Positions 28,061 through 37,033 of a stretch of 40,823 nt of DNA are shown piece after piece. The notes under the pieces were generated by a model, which worked only from the letters and a program-made list of their open reading frames with translations, was not told the origin of the DNA and searched no databases. The stretch's first letter is position 1. Every line of letters begins with the position of its first letter. The stretch is taken from contig JANXEU010000027.1 in the NCBI GenBank assembly GCA_025058055.1, positions 1 to 40,823 of the forward strand, in the 5' to 3' direction. The translations under genes were made by a program, and so were the position numbers. Origin of the DNA: Candidatus Calditenuaceae archaeon. Its GTDB lineage: Archaea; Thermoproteota; Nitrososphaeria_A; Caldarchaeales; Calditenuaceae.

Positions 28061-29785
28061 ATGACCTCTGAGGATCTCCGCCAATTAGTCTATAAGTGGG
28101 CCCTGAAGAACGCATACGACCACGGGGGCTCCGCGCAGGAGAAGGCGGTGATATCGAAGGTGATCGCCGAGAGGCCGGAGCTGAAGACCATTATCAAGGA
28201 GTTGCTGAACGCGGTAAGGGAGGTCGTCGGGCAGGTCAACACCATGTCGCTCGACGCGATAACGCAGACTCTCTCTGAGGTTGCACCTGAGCTGATGATC
28301 GACAGAAGGACCGATGCTAAGAGAAGGTTGCCGCCTCTTCCCAACGCTGTCGAGGGAAACGTGGTTACTAGGTTGCCACCCGAGCCCAGCGGTTTCATGC
28401 ACATCGGACACGCCCTGAGCGGCCTGATCAACTACCTCTACAAGGAGATGTACGGCGGCAAGGTCTGGCTGAGGTTCGAGGACACTGACCCTAGGAAGGT
28501 AAGACCTGAGTACTACGACAGCTACAGGGACGGATACAGTTGGGTCGGCATTCGGTGGGATCACGAGAAGAACAACAGCGACGACATGGAGCTCTTCTAT
28601 CGAAACGCGAGGAGATTGGTCGAAGGGGGCAAGGCGTATGCATGCACTTGTGGTCGTGACGAGATGAGGCGTTTGAGGTCGGACGGAATTCCTTGCGATC
28701 ACAGGTCTCAGCCTCCAGAGGTCAACCTTGAGCTTTGGGACGGAATGCTAGAGGGTCGTTATTCCGAGGGCGAGGTCTCGCTCAGGCTCGTGGGCGACAT
28801 GAGCTCTACCAATACCACTCTCAGGGACCCTGTGATAATGAGGGTTGTGGACGCGGTACACCCACTAACCGGTGACAGGTACAGAGTCTGGCCGACATAC
28901 GATTACGCCGTGAGCATAGAGGACGCGATCTGCGGGATCACTCACGTCCTGAGGACCTCCGAGTTCATGCTCAGGGACGAGCTCCAGAACCTGATCAGGA
29001 GATACCTAGGCATGTCGAACCCGACCTTCGTTGAGTACGAGCGGTTCGAATTCGAGGGAACTCCCGTCTCCAGAAGGGAGATAAGATCGCTCATAGAGCG
29101 GGGGCTGGTCTCCGGATGGAACGACCCAAGGCTCGCAACGATAGCGTCGATCAGAAGGAGAGGGATACTACCGCAGGCCCTCAAAGAGTTCGTCGAGCGT
29201 TACGTCGCCCTGACTCAGAGCAGAAAAGTATACTCGTGGGACCTGCTATACGCGATAAACCGAAGGCACGTGGACGACCTCGCCTCGAGGATGTTCTTCG
29301 TGAAGGACCCGATGAAGCTCAAGCTAGACGGCATAGGCGAGCTCGATGTCGACCTTCCACTCCATCCCACCCGAAACCTAGGAAACAGGAGGTTAAGGGT
29401 AACGGGAGAGTTCTACGTCCCTGCAGAGGACCTGAAAACTGTCGGAGAAGGGGGAAGAGTCAGGTTGAAGCACCTGTGCAACTTTACGCTAAAGTCGGTC
29501 ACGGATAAGCTCGCCGAGGGAGTAGCTGAGCTCGGCCCTCCAGAGCCAGGTCTTAAGGTGATTCAGTGGGTGCCAGTAAATGAAGCGGTAGAGGTACAGG
29601 TGCTGATCCCGGGAAGGCTCTTCAATCCAGATGGTGCTTTCAACGAGGAAAGTCTGGAGATCGTGAACGGTATCGCTGAGCGCACCGTGAATTCCCTCGA
29701 GGTTGGATCTCACGTGCAGTTCGAGCGGTTTGGTTACTGCGTTAAAGACAGTCTTCCTAAGACTTTCATCCTCTCTCACCGTTGA
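28061..29785 (+). CDS. gltX: Glutamyl-tRNA synthetase (archaeal)
   Basis: TRLPPEPSGFMHIGHALSGLINYLYKEMYGGKVWLRFEDTDPRKV, archaeal GluRS. Confidence 0.95.
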   Translation: MTSEDLRQLVYKWALKNAYDHGGSAQEKAVISKVIAERPELKTIIKELLNAVREVVGQVNTMSLDAITQTLSEVAPELMIDRRTDAKRRLPPLPNAVEGNVVTRLPPEPSGFMHIGHALSGLINYLYKEMYGGKVWLRFEDTDPRKVRPEYYDSYRDGYSWVGIRWDHEKNNSDDMELFYRNARRLVEGGKAYACTCGRDEMRRLRSDGIPCDHRSQPPEVNLELWDGMLEGRYSEGEVSLRLVGDMSSTNTTLRDPVIMRVVDAVHPLTGDRYRVWPTYDYAVSIEDAICGITHVLRTSEFMLRDELQNLIRRYLGMSNPTFVEYERFEFEGTPVSRREIRSLIERGLVSGWNDPRLATIASIRRRGILPQALKEFVERYVALTQSRKVYSWDLLYAINRRHVDDLASRMFFVKDPMKLKLDGIGELDVDLPLHPTRNLGNRRLRVTGEFYVPAEDLKTVGEGGRVRLKHLCNFTLKSVTDKLAEGVAELGPPEPGLKVIQWVPVNEAVEVQVLIPGRLFNPDGAFNEESLEIVNGIAERTVNSLEVGSHVQFERFGYCVKDSLPKTFILSHR

Positions 29786-29904
29786 CGGCTCTTCTTAACG
29801 AACTGCTCGTGCCCCCTCGGGCATATCACGTGAAGGTAATCGCCGCGGTCCTCTTCATAGACCGACTCAACCTCAATCCGACAGATGAGACAGACGAACT
29901 TCAA
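29776..29904 (-). CDS. Small zinc-finger-like protein (42 aa), tentative
   Basis: TTG-start frame LKFVCLICRIEVESVYEEDRGDYLHVICPRGHEQFVKKSRQR with CxxC...CxxxH; tail overlaps gltX stop. Confidence 0.35.
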   Translation of the reverse strand: MKFVCLICRIEVESVYEEDRGDYLHVICPRGHEQFVKKSRQR

Positions 29905-29914
29905 GTCCCCTACA

Positions 29915-30262
29915 TCACGGTGGCCTTTTGAAGGACAACTTGCCGTCTTCTAGGACGAGTTCGTACTCGTCGTTCACCTCGAACCTCACGCCGAGCCTCT
30001 CGTACTCCTCCTCGGTCAGGTATAGGACCATCTTAGGGATCACCCTGTCCCTCTGGATCGGCATCAGCCCCATACCCTGCAGTTGCGTTAGAAGTGAATG
30101 GAAGATCTGCTGTGCCACCAGAACCTCCTCGGCTGCTAACACACCCCGTGTCGTTGAAGATGGAGAAGGCCTGACCTCCACCAGCTCGATGACCTTACCG
30201 GGTCTCCCCGTATCGGGATCGTTATAAGAAGAGACCCTGAAGACCCTTACTCTCATACTCAC
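29915..30262 (-). CDS. Conserved archaeal protein, possibly arcadin-1-like
   Basis: RVRVFRVSSYNDPDTGRPGKVIELVEV...LYLTEEEYERLGVRFEVNDEYELVLEDG; resemblance to arcadin-1 from memory only. Confidence 0.4.
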   Translation of the reverse strand: MSMRVRVFRVSSYNDPDTGRPGKVIELVEVRPSPSSTTRGVLAAEEVLVAQQIFHSLLTQLQGMGLMPIQRDRVIPKMVLYLTEEEYERLGVRFEVNDEYELVLEDGKLSFKRPP

Positions 30263-30355
30263 GGAAGTCGGATATCGAGGTAAAAACCTTAGCTCACGCG
30301 TCCAGCATCGGTTTCACGATATTCAGGTTGAGATTGGATCAATAGATGTGTTACC

Positions 30356-31378
30356 TTATGGTGTCAGCACCGCCCTCCCCATCAGCCCGCCGCCTTTGAG
30401 ACTCTCTAGAACCTCATTCACTCGATCAAGTGGATACTTATTGGTGACCACCCTTACTTTCCCTTGTCTGGCTAACTCCACCAAGTCTGCGAGTTCGAGG
30501 TAGTTACCGACCAGACTGCCCTCAACCGTCAGCTCACTCGCTATCATGTCAATAGACCTCGCGTTTATCATTCCTCCGTATCCAACGATCACGAACTTTC
30601 CTCCCTTACGGAGGCTCTTGTAGCACGTGTCATGAGTAGCCTGAGTTCCAACGAAGTCGATAATCGCGTTGACGCCTTTTCCCTTCGTTATCTCGAGGAT
30701 GCTTTTAACTGCGTCTTTCTTGGCGTCCACGACGTAGTGGGCCCCGAATTGCTCAGCTAGCTTGAGTTTGCTTTCTACTATGTCAACGGCGATTATGGAT
30801 GCGTTCGACATATGCCTGAGCAACTGTATCGCTATGTGTCCTAACCCACCGACACCCACAACACCGATGAACGCCCCTGGATACGAGTTCGTTGCCGCCT
30901 TCTTGACAGCCCTAATCGCTGTCAGACCAGCGTCAGCCAGCGGAGCTATTTCGGTTAAGTCCAGACCGTCGGCCCTCACCAGAGACCTGACGGAAGTCAC
31001 AACGAACTCCGCAAATCCTCCGTCCCTGTCTAGGCCGGGAAAGCCGAGGTTCTCGCAGTGCATGTCCTCCCCTGCACGACAGGCTCTGCAGGTACCGTCA
31101 GTCACCGCTGGGTGAAGGATGACGGGATCGTTCTTTTTGAACCCCTCGACCCCCTCTCCCACCTCTTCGATCGTTCCAGCGTTCTCGTGGCCTGGAGTAT
31201 AGGGCAAACGGACGTTGGTCTTCTCGTGCCACATGCCCTCTTGAATGTGTAAGTCGGTATGGCATACCCCTGCTCCCTTTATCCGCACTATCACTTGATC
31301 TGGCCTCGTGATCTTCGGATAATCGGCTTCAACAACCTTCAGTGGCTTATGGTACTCGAACAACCTAGCTGCCTTCAC
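30356..31378 (-). CDS. Zn-dependent medium-chain alcohol dehydrogenase
   Basis: GAGVCHTDLHIQEG, PYTPGHENAGTIEEVGEGVEGFKKNDPV, CRACRAGEDMHCENLGFPGLDRDGGFAEF, GVGGLGHIAIQLL. Confidence 0.93.
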   Translation of the reverse strand: MKAARLFEYHKPLKVVEADYPKITRPDQVIVRIKGAGVCHTDLHIQEGMWHEKTNVRLPYTPGHENAGTIEEVGEGVEGFKKNDPVILHPAVTDGTCRACRAGEDMHCENLGFPGLDRDGGFAEFVVTSVRSLVRADGLDLTEIAPLADAGLTAIRAVKKAATNSYPGAFIGVVGVGGLGHIAIQLLRHMSNASIIAVDIVESKLKLAEQFGAHYVVDAKKDAVKSILEITKGKGVNAIIDFVGTQATHDTCYKSLRKGGKFVIVGYGGMINARSIDMIASELTVEGSLVGNYLELADLVELARQGKVRVVTNKYPLDRVNEVLESLKGGGLMGRAVLTP

Positions 31379-31659
31379 GCAGGAGAGTTGAATTGCAGTC
31401 GCCTATTAATTTTACGGCGGGACGCTACACCTGCAACCCTCATAAGTTGCATTGCATAAAGCCTCTTCTAATACCTCGATCAAACATGAAAGACTCATTA
31501 CTGGTACGTTGATAAATTCAATTATTCTAAACTTCCAGCGTCCTCGCAACGTGTCAAAGTTCTTGATGCTAAGGAGTTCCCTACTCCAAGGTAGCCGGGC
31601 CTACAGATTTGAAGGCACTCCTGGGGAACGTTTTACAAAGGAGTAAAAAACAGAGGGCT

Positions 31660-32391
31660 TTAAGTCGAGTTCTGCCTGCTCGACAGGTTGAGACGGGGAA
31701 TGAACATCGGTGTTCTCCGAGCGTACTGTAAGAATTCCTCTCCGAATCGATTGAGGAGCTCGCGCTCTTCACGTCTTGCGGCACGGTAGTACAACGCGAT
31801 GATAATCGGCCAAAGAATCGCGGACGTAATGGTTGGCCAGACTACTAAGTACCCGAACGTTATCAAGATCAATCCGAGATATTGGGGATGTCTGACGTAG
31901 TTGTATATCCCCGTAGTTACGAGCCACTCTTGTCTAGCCGCGATTATCTCTCGCCATCCGAGATAAACCAGTATCATCCCTATAATGGAAATTGTAGAGC
32001 CTAGGATGTGACCAAACGTCCATACGTAACCCACGTATTGAGGTACAAGAGGTGTAGTTCCGAAGAAGCCGGACAGGAAATATATCGTGAGCGGGAAACC
32101 ATACATCTCTGAGAACATTGATATCATGAAAGCCACAAACGGGCTATGGTACTTCCATGAACCTTTCAACTTGAGAGGTATGAGCGCTAGGAACAAACCG
32201 TTAATGATGATGTTGAATAGGGCGATGTGCCAGAGCCCTTCAGGCAACGGAGAACTGACGATCCTATCTAAAGACGCCCTGCCGATGAACACGTATATGG
32301 TCGCCATTATTTGGTCGAACTGGATGAGTCCTGCGATTATCAGAGCAACGATTCCGAAGAAAATCGCGACGTAAAGGCGGGCGCCTCTCAT
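31660..32391 (-). CDS. Isoprenylcysteine carboxyl methyltransferase/PEMT-like integral membrane methyltransferase
   Basis: Multi-TM with GIYNYVRHPQYLGLILITFGYLVVW...EERELLNRFGEEFLQYARRTPMFIP, hallmark of ICMT/NnrU-like family. Confidence 0.8.
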   Translation of the reverse strand: MRGARLYVAIFFGIVALIIAGLIQFDQIMATIYVFIGRASLDRIVSSPLPEGLWHIALFNIIINGLFLALIPLKLKGSWKYHSPFVAFMISMFSEMYGFPLTIYFLSGFFGTTPLVPQYVGYVWTFGHILGSTISIIGMILVYLGWREIIAARQEWLVTTGIYNYVRHPQYLGLILITFGYLVVWPTITSAILWPIIIALYYRAARREERELLNRFGEEFLQYARRTPMFIPRLNLSSRQNST

Positions 32392-32403
32392 GACCTCAGC
32401 GAC

Positions 32404-33189
32404 CTATTGTTGAGCCGGGCCGCAATCTTTTATGTCTTCCCTTGGTGAGTTAATCCTAGAGTGCAGGAGAGCGGCACACAATGCCGTGTTGAAACCGAAA
32501 TTAACGTTCATCGACCGGCCTCGTTCTACTAATGTCCTCAGCTCCTCGAGACTAGGTGCTTTTCCGTCTAGTGACCAGACCACGAACCTCGCAACGTTGC
32601 GGCACAGACCCTTAATGAGGTCTAGATATCGGGTCAGGGCCTCCACTTCTTGAGCGTCCTCAACGAAGACCTGTTTCGTGCCAGCTCTTATCGTCACGCA
32701 CTCGCCCTCGACTTTCACCTCGTCGGGACTCAGGGCTAGTATCTCCTCTAGAGTGAGTCCGTGTTTTGTCAAGACGTTCACGACCCTGTACAGCCTCCTC
32801 CTGAGCGCCTTGAGTTTAAACAGCGCCCTCAAGTCTTCAAGGTTGTCCATCGCCTCCTCTCCGTATATCTGCTCAAAGGTCCTACCTTCGTTTATCATGT
32901 TAAGTTTGTCCTCATCAAAGTGGTTCAGGATCCGGATACGTACACGCTTCACGCCCTCAATGCGACTTACCGCTTCCTTGGCGTCTTCCAGCATCATGTA
33001 GATGAAGTTCGGAGAACACCAGTACATGGACGTCATTATTTCTACCTCGACATCGCCCAGTTCCGAGACCTTAACATCGCGAACAAAACCCAGATCTGTG
33101 ATCGGTTCATCGAGTTCTGGGTCGTAGACTTTGTTCAGCGATGAAATTACCTTCTCCTTTAATGAAGTAGTTGAACCAAAAGCGTTCAT
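32404..33189 (-). CDS. DUF59/MIP18-family (metal-sulfur cluster biosynthesis-like) protein with C-terminal extension, resembling propane-monooxygenase-associated DUF59 protein
   Basis: VYDPELDEPITDLGFVRDVKVSELGDVEVEIMTSMYWCSPNFIYMMLEDAKEAVSRIEGVKRVRIRI. Confidence 0.8.
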   Translation of the reverse strand: MNAFGSTTSLKEKVISSLNKVYDPELDEPITDLGFVRDVKVSELGDVEVEIMTSMYWCSPNFIYMMLEDAKEAVSRIEGVKRVRIRILNHFDEDKLNMINEGRTFEQIYGEEAMDNLEDLRALFKLKALRRRLYRVVNVLTKHGLTLEEILALSPDEVKVEGECVTIRAGTKQVFVEDAQEVEALTRYLDLIKGLCRNVARFVVWSLDGKAPSLEELRTLVERGRSMNVNFGFNTALCAALLHSRINSPREDIKDCGPAQQ

Positions 33190-33228
33190 AGAGTTTCACC
33201 AAAAAAATTTAATGAAAATCGGCCACCC

Positions 33229-34338
33229 TTATTTCCCTATTTTGATGATCGGAGGCTTAATGTTATACTGCTTGGCTATTGCGTCCTCTGCCAACTTCTT
33301 CTTCGCCTCGTTTACGTCAATCCCCCATAATTTGGCCGCGTTCTCTCCGAGGATCTTCTTCTTAGTCTCTAGGGTCAACTCTACACCGTACTCCTTCTCG
33401 ACGTCTTTGGGCAGCTCGAACTTCAAGAACTCCTCAGTCAGCCATTTGGGATGCCATAGTGCGTAGTCCGACCCGTAAAGGATTCTGTCTGGGCCACACC
33501 AGAAGAGGAGCTCACCGAGCACCTCGGCAAAGTACCTCGGTCTCTTGTGAATGAAGGCCATCACTACAGCCAAGCCCGCGTATACGTTCTTCTCCTGTGT
33601 GGCGATCCAGCAGAAGTCGTCTATCCTTGGCGCACCCGAGTGGGTGACCACGAAGGTCAGGTCTTGGAACGAGGTCGCTGCCGTGTCCACGTCGTGTACG
33701 TCGAAGGAGTCCTTGCTCAATGGCCAAACGGTTGGCCCCTTATGGGGAACCTGAATGCTAATTCCCAGCTCTCTGTTCTTTTCGAGATACTCGAAAGCCT
33801 CCTTAGAGTCCAAACGCCAGCCTTTGGATACTGTGCCGTCCATCTCTTTCCATTCTGCCGTATAAAGCTTTGTACTCTTGATCTGCCAAGGCCTAACCCG
33901 ATAGTTCTTTACGAGGTCCTCAAGCCTCCTTAGCCCTGCCTCTCCGTCTCTCGGGTCCCACGTAGCGCTGTTTACAAACCTGTCAGGGTATTTATGCATC
34001 GCTGCCAGCTGGTCCGCGTTTATAGTATCGTCGAACCCGTTCCTGTAGAAATACCTGAGCCCAACACCCATGAAAACTGCAACGTCGACGTGTCCCTTCA
34101 CGAAAACGTCTTCTATGGTCCTATCTACGCCGTACCAGAGGAATGTGTTGTAATCCCAGATGTATTCCTCCGGGCTCAAACCTTTATGGTAGTCGTAGAA
34201 ACAATCTATCCAGCCCTTAGCGAGCTGCGGACGGAGCCAATTCTCCGGCCTGGCATCCCAGATATGCGTGTGATAATCCATAACGAACACGTCGTGCCTC
34301 TTGCCGTCAGGAGTCTCTACCACAATCATTGTACCCAT
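33229..34338 (-). CDS. Amidohydrolase family (amidohydrolase_2) protein, similar to those in actinobacterial propane monooxygenase clusters
   Basis: VMDYHTHIWDARPENWLRPQLAKGWIDCFYDYHKGLSPEE, VPHKGPTVWPLSKDSFDVHDVD, VTHSGAPRIDDFCWIA, LYGSDYALWHPKW. Confidence 0.85.
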   Translation of the reverse strand: MGTMIVVETPDGKRHDVFVMDYHTHIWDARPENWLRPQLAKGWIDCFYDYHKGLSPEEYIWDYNTFLWYGVDRTIEDVFVKGHVDVAVFMGVGLRYFYRNGFDDTINADQLAAMHKYPDRFVNSATWDPRDGEAGLRRLEDLVKNYRVRPWQIKSTKLYTAEWKEMDGTVSKGWRLDSKEAFEYLEKNRELGISIQVPHKGPTVWPLSKDSFDVHDVDTAATSFQDLTFVVTHSGAPRIDDFCWIATQEKNVYAGLAVVMAFIHKRPRYFAEVLGELLFWCGPDRILYGSDYALWHPKWLTEEFLKFELPKDVEKEYGVELTLETKKKILGENAAKLWGIDVNEAKKKLAEDAIAKQYNIKPPIIKIGK

Positions 34339-34431
34339 AAAATTCGTCTTTTTAATTTAAGTTTATCGTTCTTACAAATGTTCGATTCTAATCCGTAGGT
34401 ATATATATCAGCACGTCATGTAATTAACGCC
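34339..34431. promoter_or_regulatory. Divergent promoter region between amidohydrolase and CuMMO operon; TATA-like box tatatatat about 34400-34408
   Basis: 93-bp AT-rich intergenic region; GGTATATATATCA lies about 25-30 bp upstream of the CuMMO C start codon (34432), consistent with archaeal TATA/leaderless or short-leader transcription; T-rich/AT-rich box on the other strand. Confidence 0.6.
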
Positions 34432-35013
34432 ATGGAAGCAGGAACAGGAAAGCGAGTAGGAACTGAGATTGAGCCGAAACCACCGGTCGGAAAGGTGAAG
34501 CCGGTGTTCAGCATCGCTGACGAGGGCCGCGCGATCAGAAACTTGATGTGGATGTGGTGGGTGACGGCAGTCGTCTACAACTCGGTTGCGATTCCGGTGA
34601 TTTGGGACCCAGCTCAGCACTCCTTCCTACTTAGGGACGCAACGTGGACACCTCCACACCTGATGATCTTCGGTCCGTACTTTGCCCTAATATTCGCGAT
34701 GGCGATAATTTTCCAGCTCTACGCGCTGAAGAAGGCACAGCCCTACATTATTAATAAAATCCCGGTGACGCTGTGGGTGTTCCCGATAACAGTGTTCGGC
34801 TTCACGCTGGGGTCGATGATAACCAACGAGTTGGGCCACATCTTCCTCTTCAGAGAGGAGTTCTTCTCAATGCCGACGCACTGGAACTTCGTGCTGACGT
34901 TCATGTTCATCTACGCTGTCGGTGTGCCTGAGGTCGTCAGAGTACTGCTGAGGTTACAGCATCTAGAGAACCTTGCACAGCGACTCGTCACACAGGCTAA
35001 GGTAACAGCGTAA
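34432..35013 (+). CDS. Copper membrane monooxygenase subunit C (PmoC/AmoC family)
   Basis: WDPAQHSFLLRDATWTPPH (D59, H63, H76) and TNELGHIFLFREEFFSMPTHW (N132, H136, H150) match spacing of CuC (D-x3-H-x12-H) and CuD (N-x3-H-x13-H) ligands. Confidence 0.92.
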   Translation: MEAGTGKRVGTEIEPKPPVGKVKPVFSIADEGRAIRNLMWMWWVTAVVYNSVAIPVIWDPAQHSFLLRDATWTPPHLMIFGPYFALIFAMAIIFQLYALKKAQPYIINKIPVTLWVFPITVFGFTLGSMITNELGHIFLFREEFFSMPTHWNFVLTFMFIYAVGVPEVVRVLLRLQHLENLAQRLVTQAKVTA

Positions 35014-35018
35014 ATTAG

Positions 35019-35807
35019 GTGGCTCGAATGGCTCAACCGGTTGAGACGCAGCCCATATTTTTTACGAGAACAATTAGATGGATAGCGTTCACAGCGACGC
35101 TCATCTTCTCTCAGAACATGCTGACCGTCAGCTCGCAGATCGGCGTCGGAGACTGGGAGTTCTGGATCGATTGGAAGGACTGGGGATTCGCGCCATTCGT
35201 ATTCACGTGGCTGGTGGCGACGCACTTCCCGATATACTCGCTGGTGTTCAAGAGGTTCTTCAACCTATACTTCGGTGCTACGATGACCTTCGCCTTCTGG
35301 TACATTCAGAGGAACATCATGGTGTACTTCTTCTTCGTTGAGATGAACAACTACCCGTTCAACTACGTCCAGGTACCGTCATACCTCTTCTCGGCGCTGG
35401 CCACAGACTTGACGCTGTTCGTCATGAAAGACAGGCATCCAGGGCTGTACATATTGATATCTTCATCGATCGCAGGCGCGTTGACGGCCCCCAGTGTTCT
35501 CGTGTGGCACAACCTTCCGTTCATGATGACCGAGGTGGCTTACCCAGACCCAGTCAACCCAGAGACGACGCACATAATGCCGATCTGGTACCTGATAAGA
35601 ATGGTGGTGCCCAAAGCGCCGATACCTGCATACATCTCTGAGGCTTGGAGTTGGCCTCATCCCTATAGGTCATTCTATGAACCAATTCAGATAATGGCAG
35701 GAACGATGGGAGTGATGGGAGCGATTTGGGCTGGATTCACGTACATCTTCTACTGGGCTATCTTCCGTGGCGTCGAGAAGACAACCAAGTACTTCCAGGA
35801 GCAGTGA
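35019..35807 (+). CDS. Copper membrane monooxygenase subunit A (PmoA/AmoA family)
   Basis: Multi-TM protein with VGDWEFWIDWKDWGFAPFVF (cf. GDWDFWxDWKD of bacterial PmoA/AmoA), located between C and B subunits. Confidence 0.9.
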   Translation: MARMAQPVETQPIFFTRTIRWIAFTATLIFSQNMLTVSSQIGVGDWEFWIDWKDWGFAPFVFTWLVATHFPIYSLVFKRFFNLYFGATMTFAFWYIQRNIMVYFFFVEMNNYPFNYVQVPSYLFSALATDLTLFVMKDRHPGLYILISSSIAGALTAPSVLVWHNLPFMMTEVAYPDPVNPETTHIMPIWYLIRMVVPKAPIPAYISEAWSWPHPYRSFYEPIQIMAGTMGVMGAIWAGFTYIFYWAIFRGVEKTTKYFQEQ

Positions 35808-36292
35808 TGAGAATGGTCTCCTTTAGGTTGATCCTACCTCTGCTTACAACGTTGGTGACCTTCTGGTGGGTCGGAACAATAGCTTTGGTCTTGGCGCACC
35901 ACGGATCAGCGCTGATGTTCACTCACGAGATGTGGGAGGCTTCGCGCTTGGGCGCGATCTTGGGAGCGGTAGCCTTTCTAATCTTGGTTCTAATAGATCA
36001 AGGAGTGAGGACGTTCATAGATCACAAGATTCTAGCTCGAATGAAGAGTGCTCTCATGTACCGAAACCGTGGAAGCATAATTGCGCCCTTCATAGCGGTA
36101 GCCTACGCGCAACAGGCTCAGGTTCAATACTGGGACGTGTGGTACAGTGATGCAACCAACGCGCTAGTCGGTACCGCATCTTGGGTCTTCATGGTACTAG
36201 TGACGGCCTATTACCTTCTGAAGTGGATGAACAATGACAAGAAGTTCTATAGGGCACTTAAGAAGCAACTAGAGGGAGGCGAGGCGAGATGA
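35807..36292 (+). CDS. Membrane protein between CuMMO A and B (positionally AmoX-like; unknown)
   Basis: 161 aa, about 3 TM, ATGA overlap with A gene and overlap with B gene; contains AHHGSALMFTHEMWE. Confidence 0.65.
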   Translation: MRMVSFRLILPLLTTLVTFWWVGTIALVLAHHGSALMFTHEMWEASRLGAILGAVAFLILVLIDQGVRTFIDHKILARMKSALMYRNRGSIIAPFIAVAYAQQAQVQYWDVWYSDATNALVGTASWVFMVLVTAYYLLKWMNNDKKFYRALKKQLEGGEAR

Positions 36293-37026
36293 ACAAGAGT
36301 AAGACCTTAGTCTTGGGTGCGTCGATTCTGTTGCTGATGCTGTCTGGTTACATAGTCGGGGCGGCCGCACACGAAGAAGAGCCATTCGTAGATTGGGAAG
36401 TTGCTTACAGCTACATCGAATGGTTAGGACCTCCTGAGTACACCTATCAGGGAAGGAAGATCGTGGCAGTTCCCGATCCGGTCTCGCGAATTGATCCTCA
36501 CATAACGATGAACACAGGAGACATCCTTTACGCACGGTACAGGTTCAGGTTCCTGGGTGAGGACCCCATCAAAGCCGATGCCTTCTATCTAACTAGATTG
36601 GGGTTGGACTTTGGGATACTAGGGAAATACGTGAACGGGAAGTTCATCGGAGGTTCCTACTTCAGAGCCGAACCAGGACAGACTTACGAGGTTCTGCTGG
36701 TCTTGCGAGCAATAACCCCGACCAAGGGGGTGACGAGGCACCTTCACGTCGGCATATCGCTTGAGGGCATCGGTAACATACCAGTTGCTGAACCGATGAT
36801 GGTCCACCTACCCGGAGAGAGGTATCATCCGAGACTCTACGGTCTGTTCGTGGACATAATTGGCGAGAAGCAATCGGAACCGCTAGCTGGTCTAAACCTT
36901 CGTCCGGTCGGGGAGGTGAAAGTCGTCGAGGATTGGTTCTGGACGCCCGGAAGCATTTACGCCAACATCGGAATCGCGGCGGCCTTTATGGCCGTGATGT
37001 ACTTCGCAGGTAAGAGGAGGGGGTGA
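36289..37026 (+). CDS. Copper membrane monooxygenase subunit B (PmoB/AmoB family, single periplasmic cupredoxin-like domain + C-terminal TM)
   Basis: Signal peptide ending GAAA then His28 (predicted mature N-terminus), and RHLHVG (H151, H153): CuB site ligand set His-N-term + HxH; C-terminal TM. Confidence 0.88.
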   Translation: MNKSKTLVLGASILLLMLSGYIVGAAAHEEEPFVDWEVAYSYIEWLGPPEYTYQGRKIVAVPDPVSRIDPHITMNTGDILYARYRFRFLGEDPIKADAFYLTRLGLDFGILGKYVNGKFIGGSYFRAEPGQTYEVLLVLRAITPTKGVTRHLHVGISLEGIGNIPVAEPMMVHLPGERYHPRLYGLFVDIIGEKQSEPLAGLNLRPVGEVKVVEDWFWTPGSIYANIGIAAAFMAVMYFAGKRRG

Positions 37027-37033
37027 GGGTGGA

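Noticed and set aside
28085-28702. 205-aa minus ORF opposite gltX
   Set aside because: Antisense to an unambiguous GluRS.
31452-31646. 64-aa + ORF in the AT-rich gap between ADH and the ICMT-like gene
   Set aside because: No recognisable motif; likely chance ORF in intergenic DNA.
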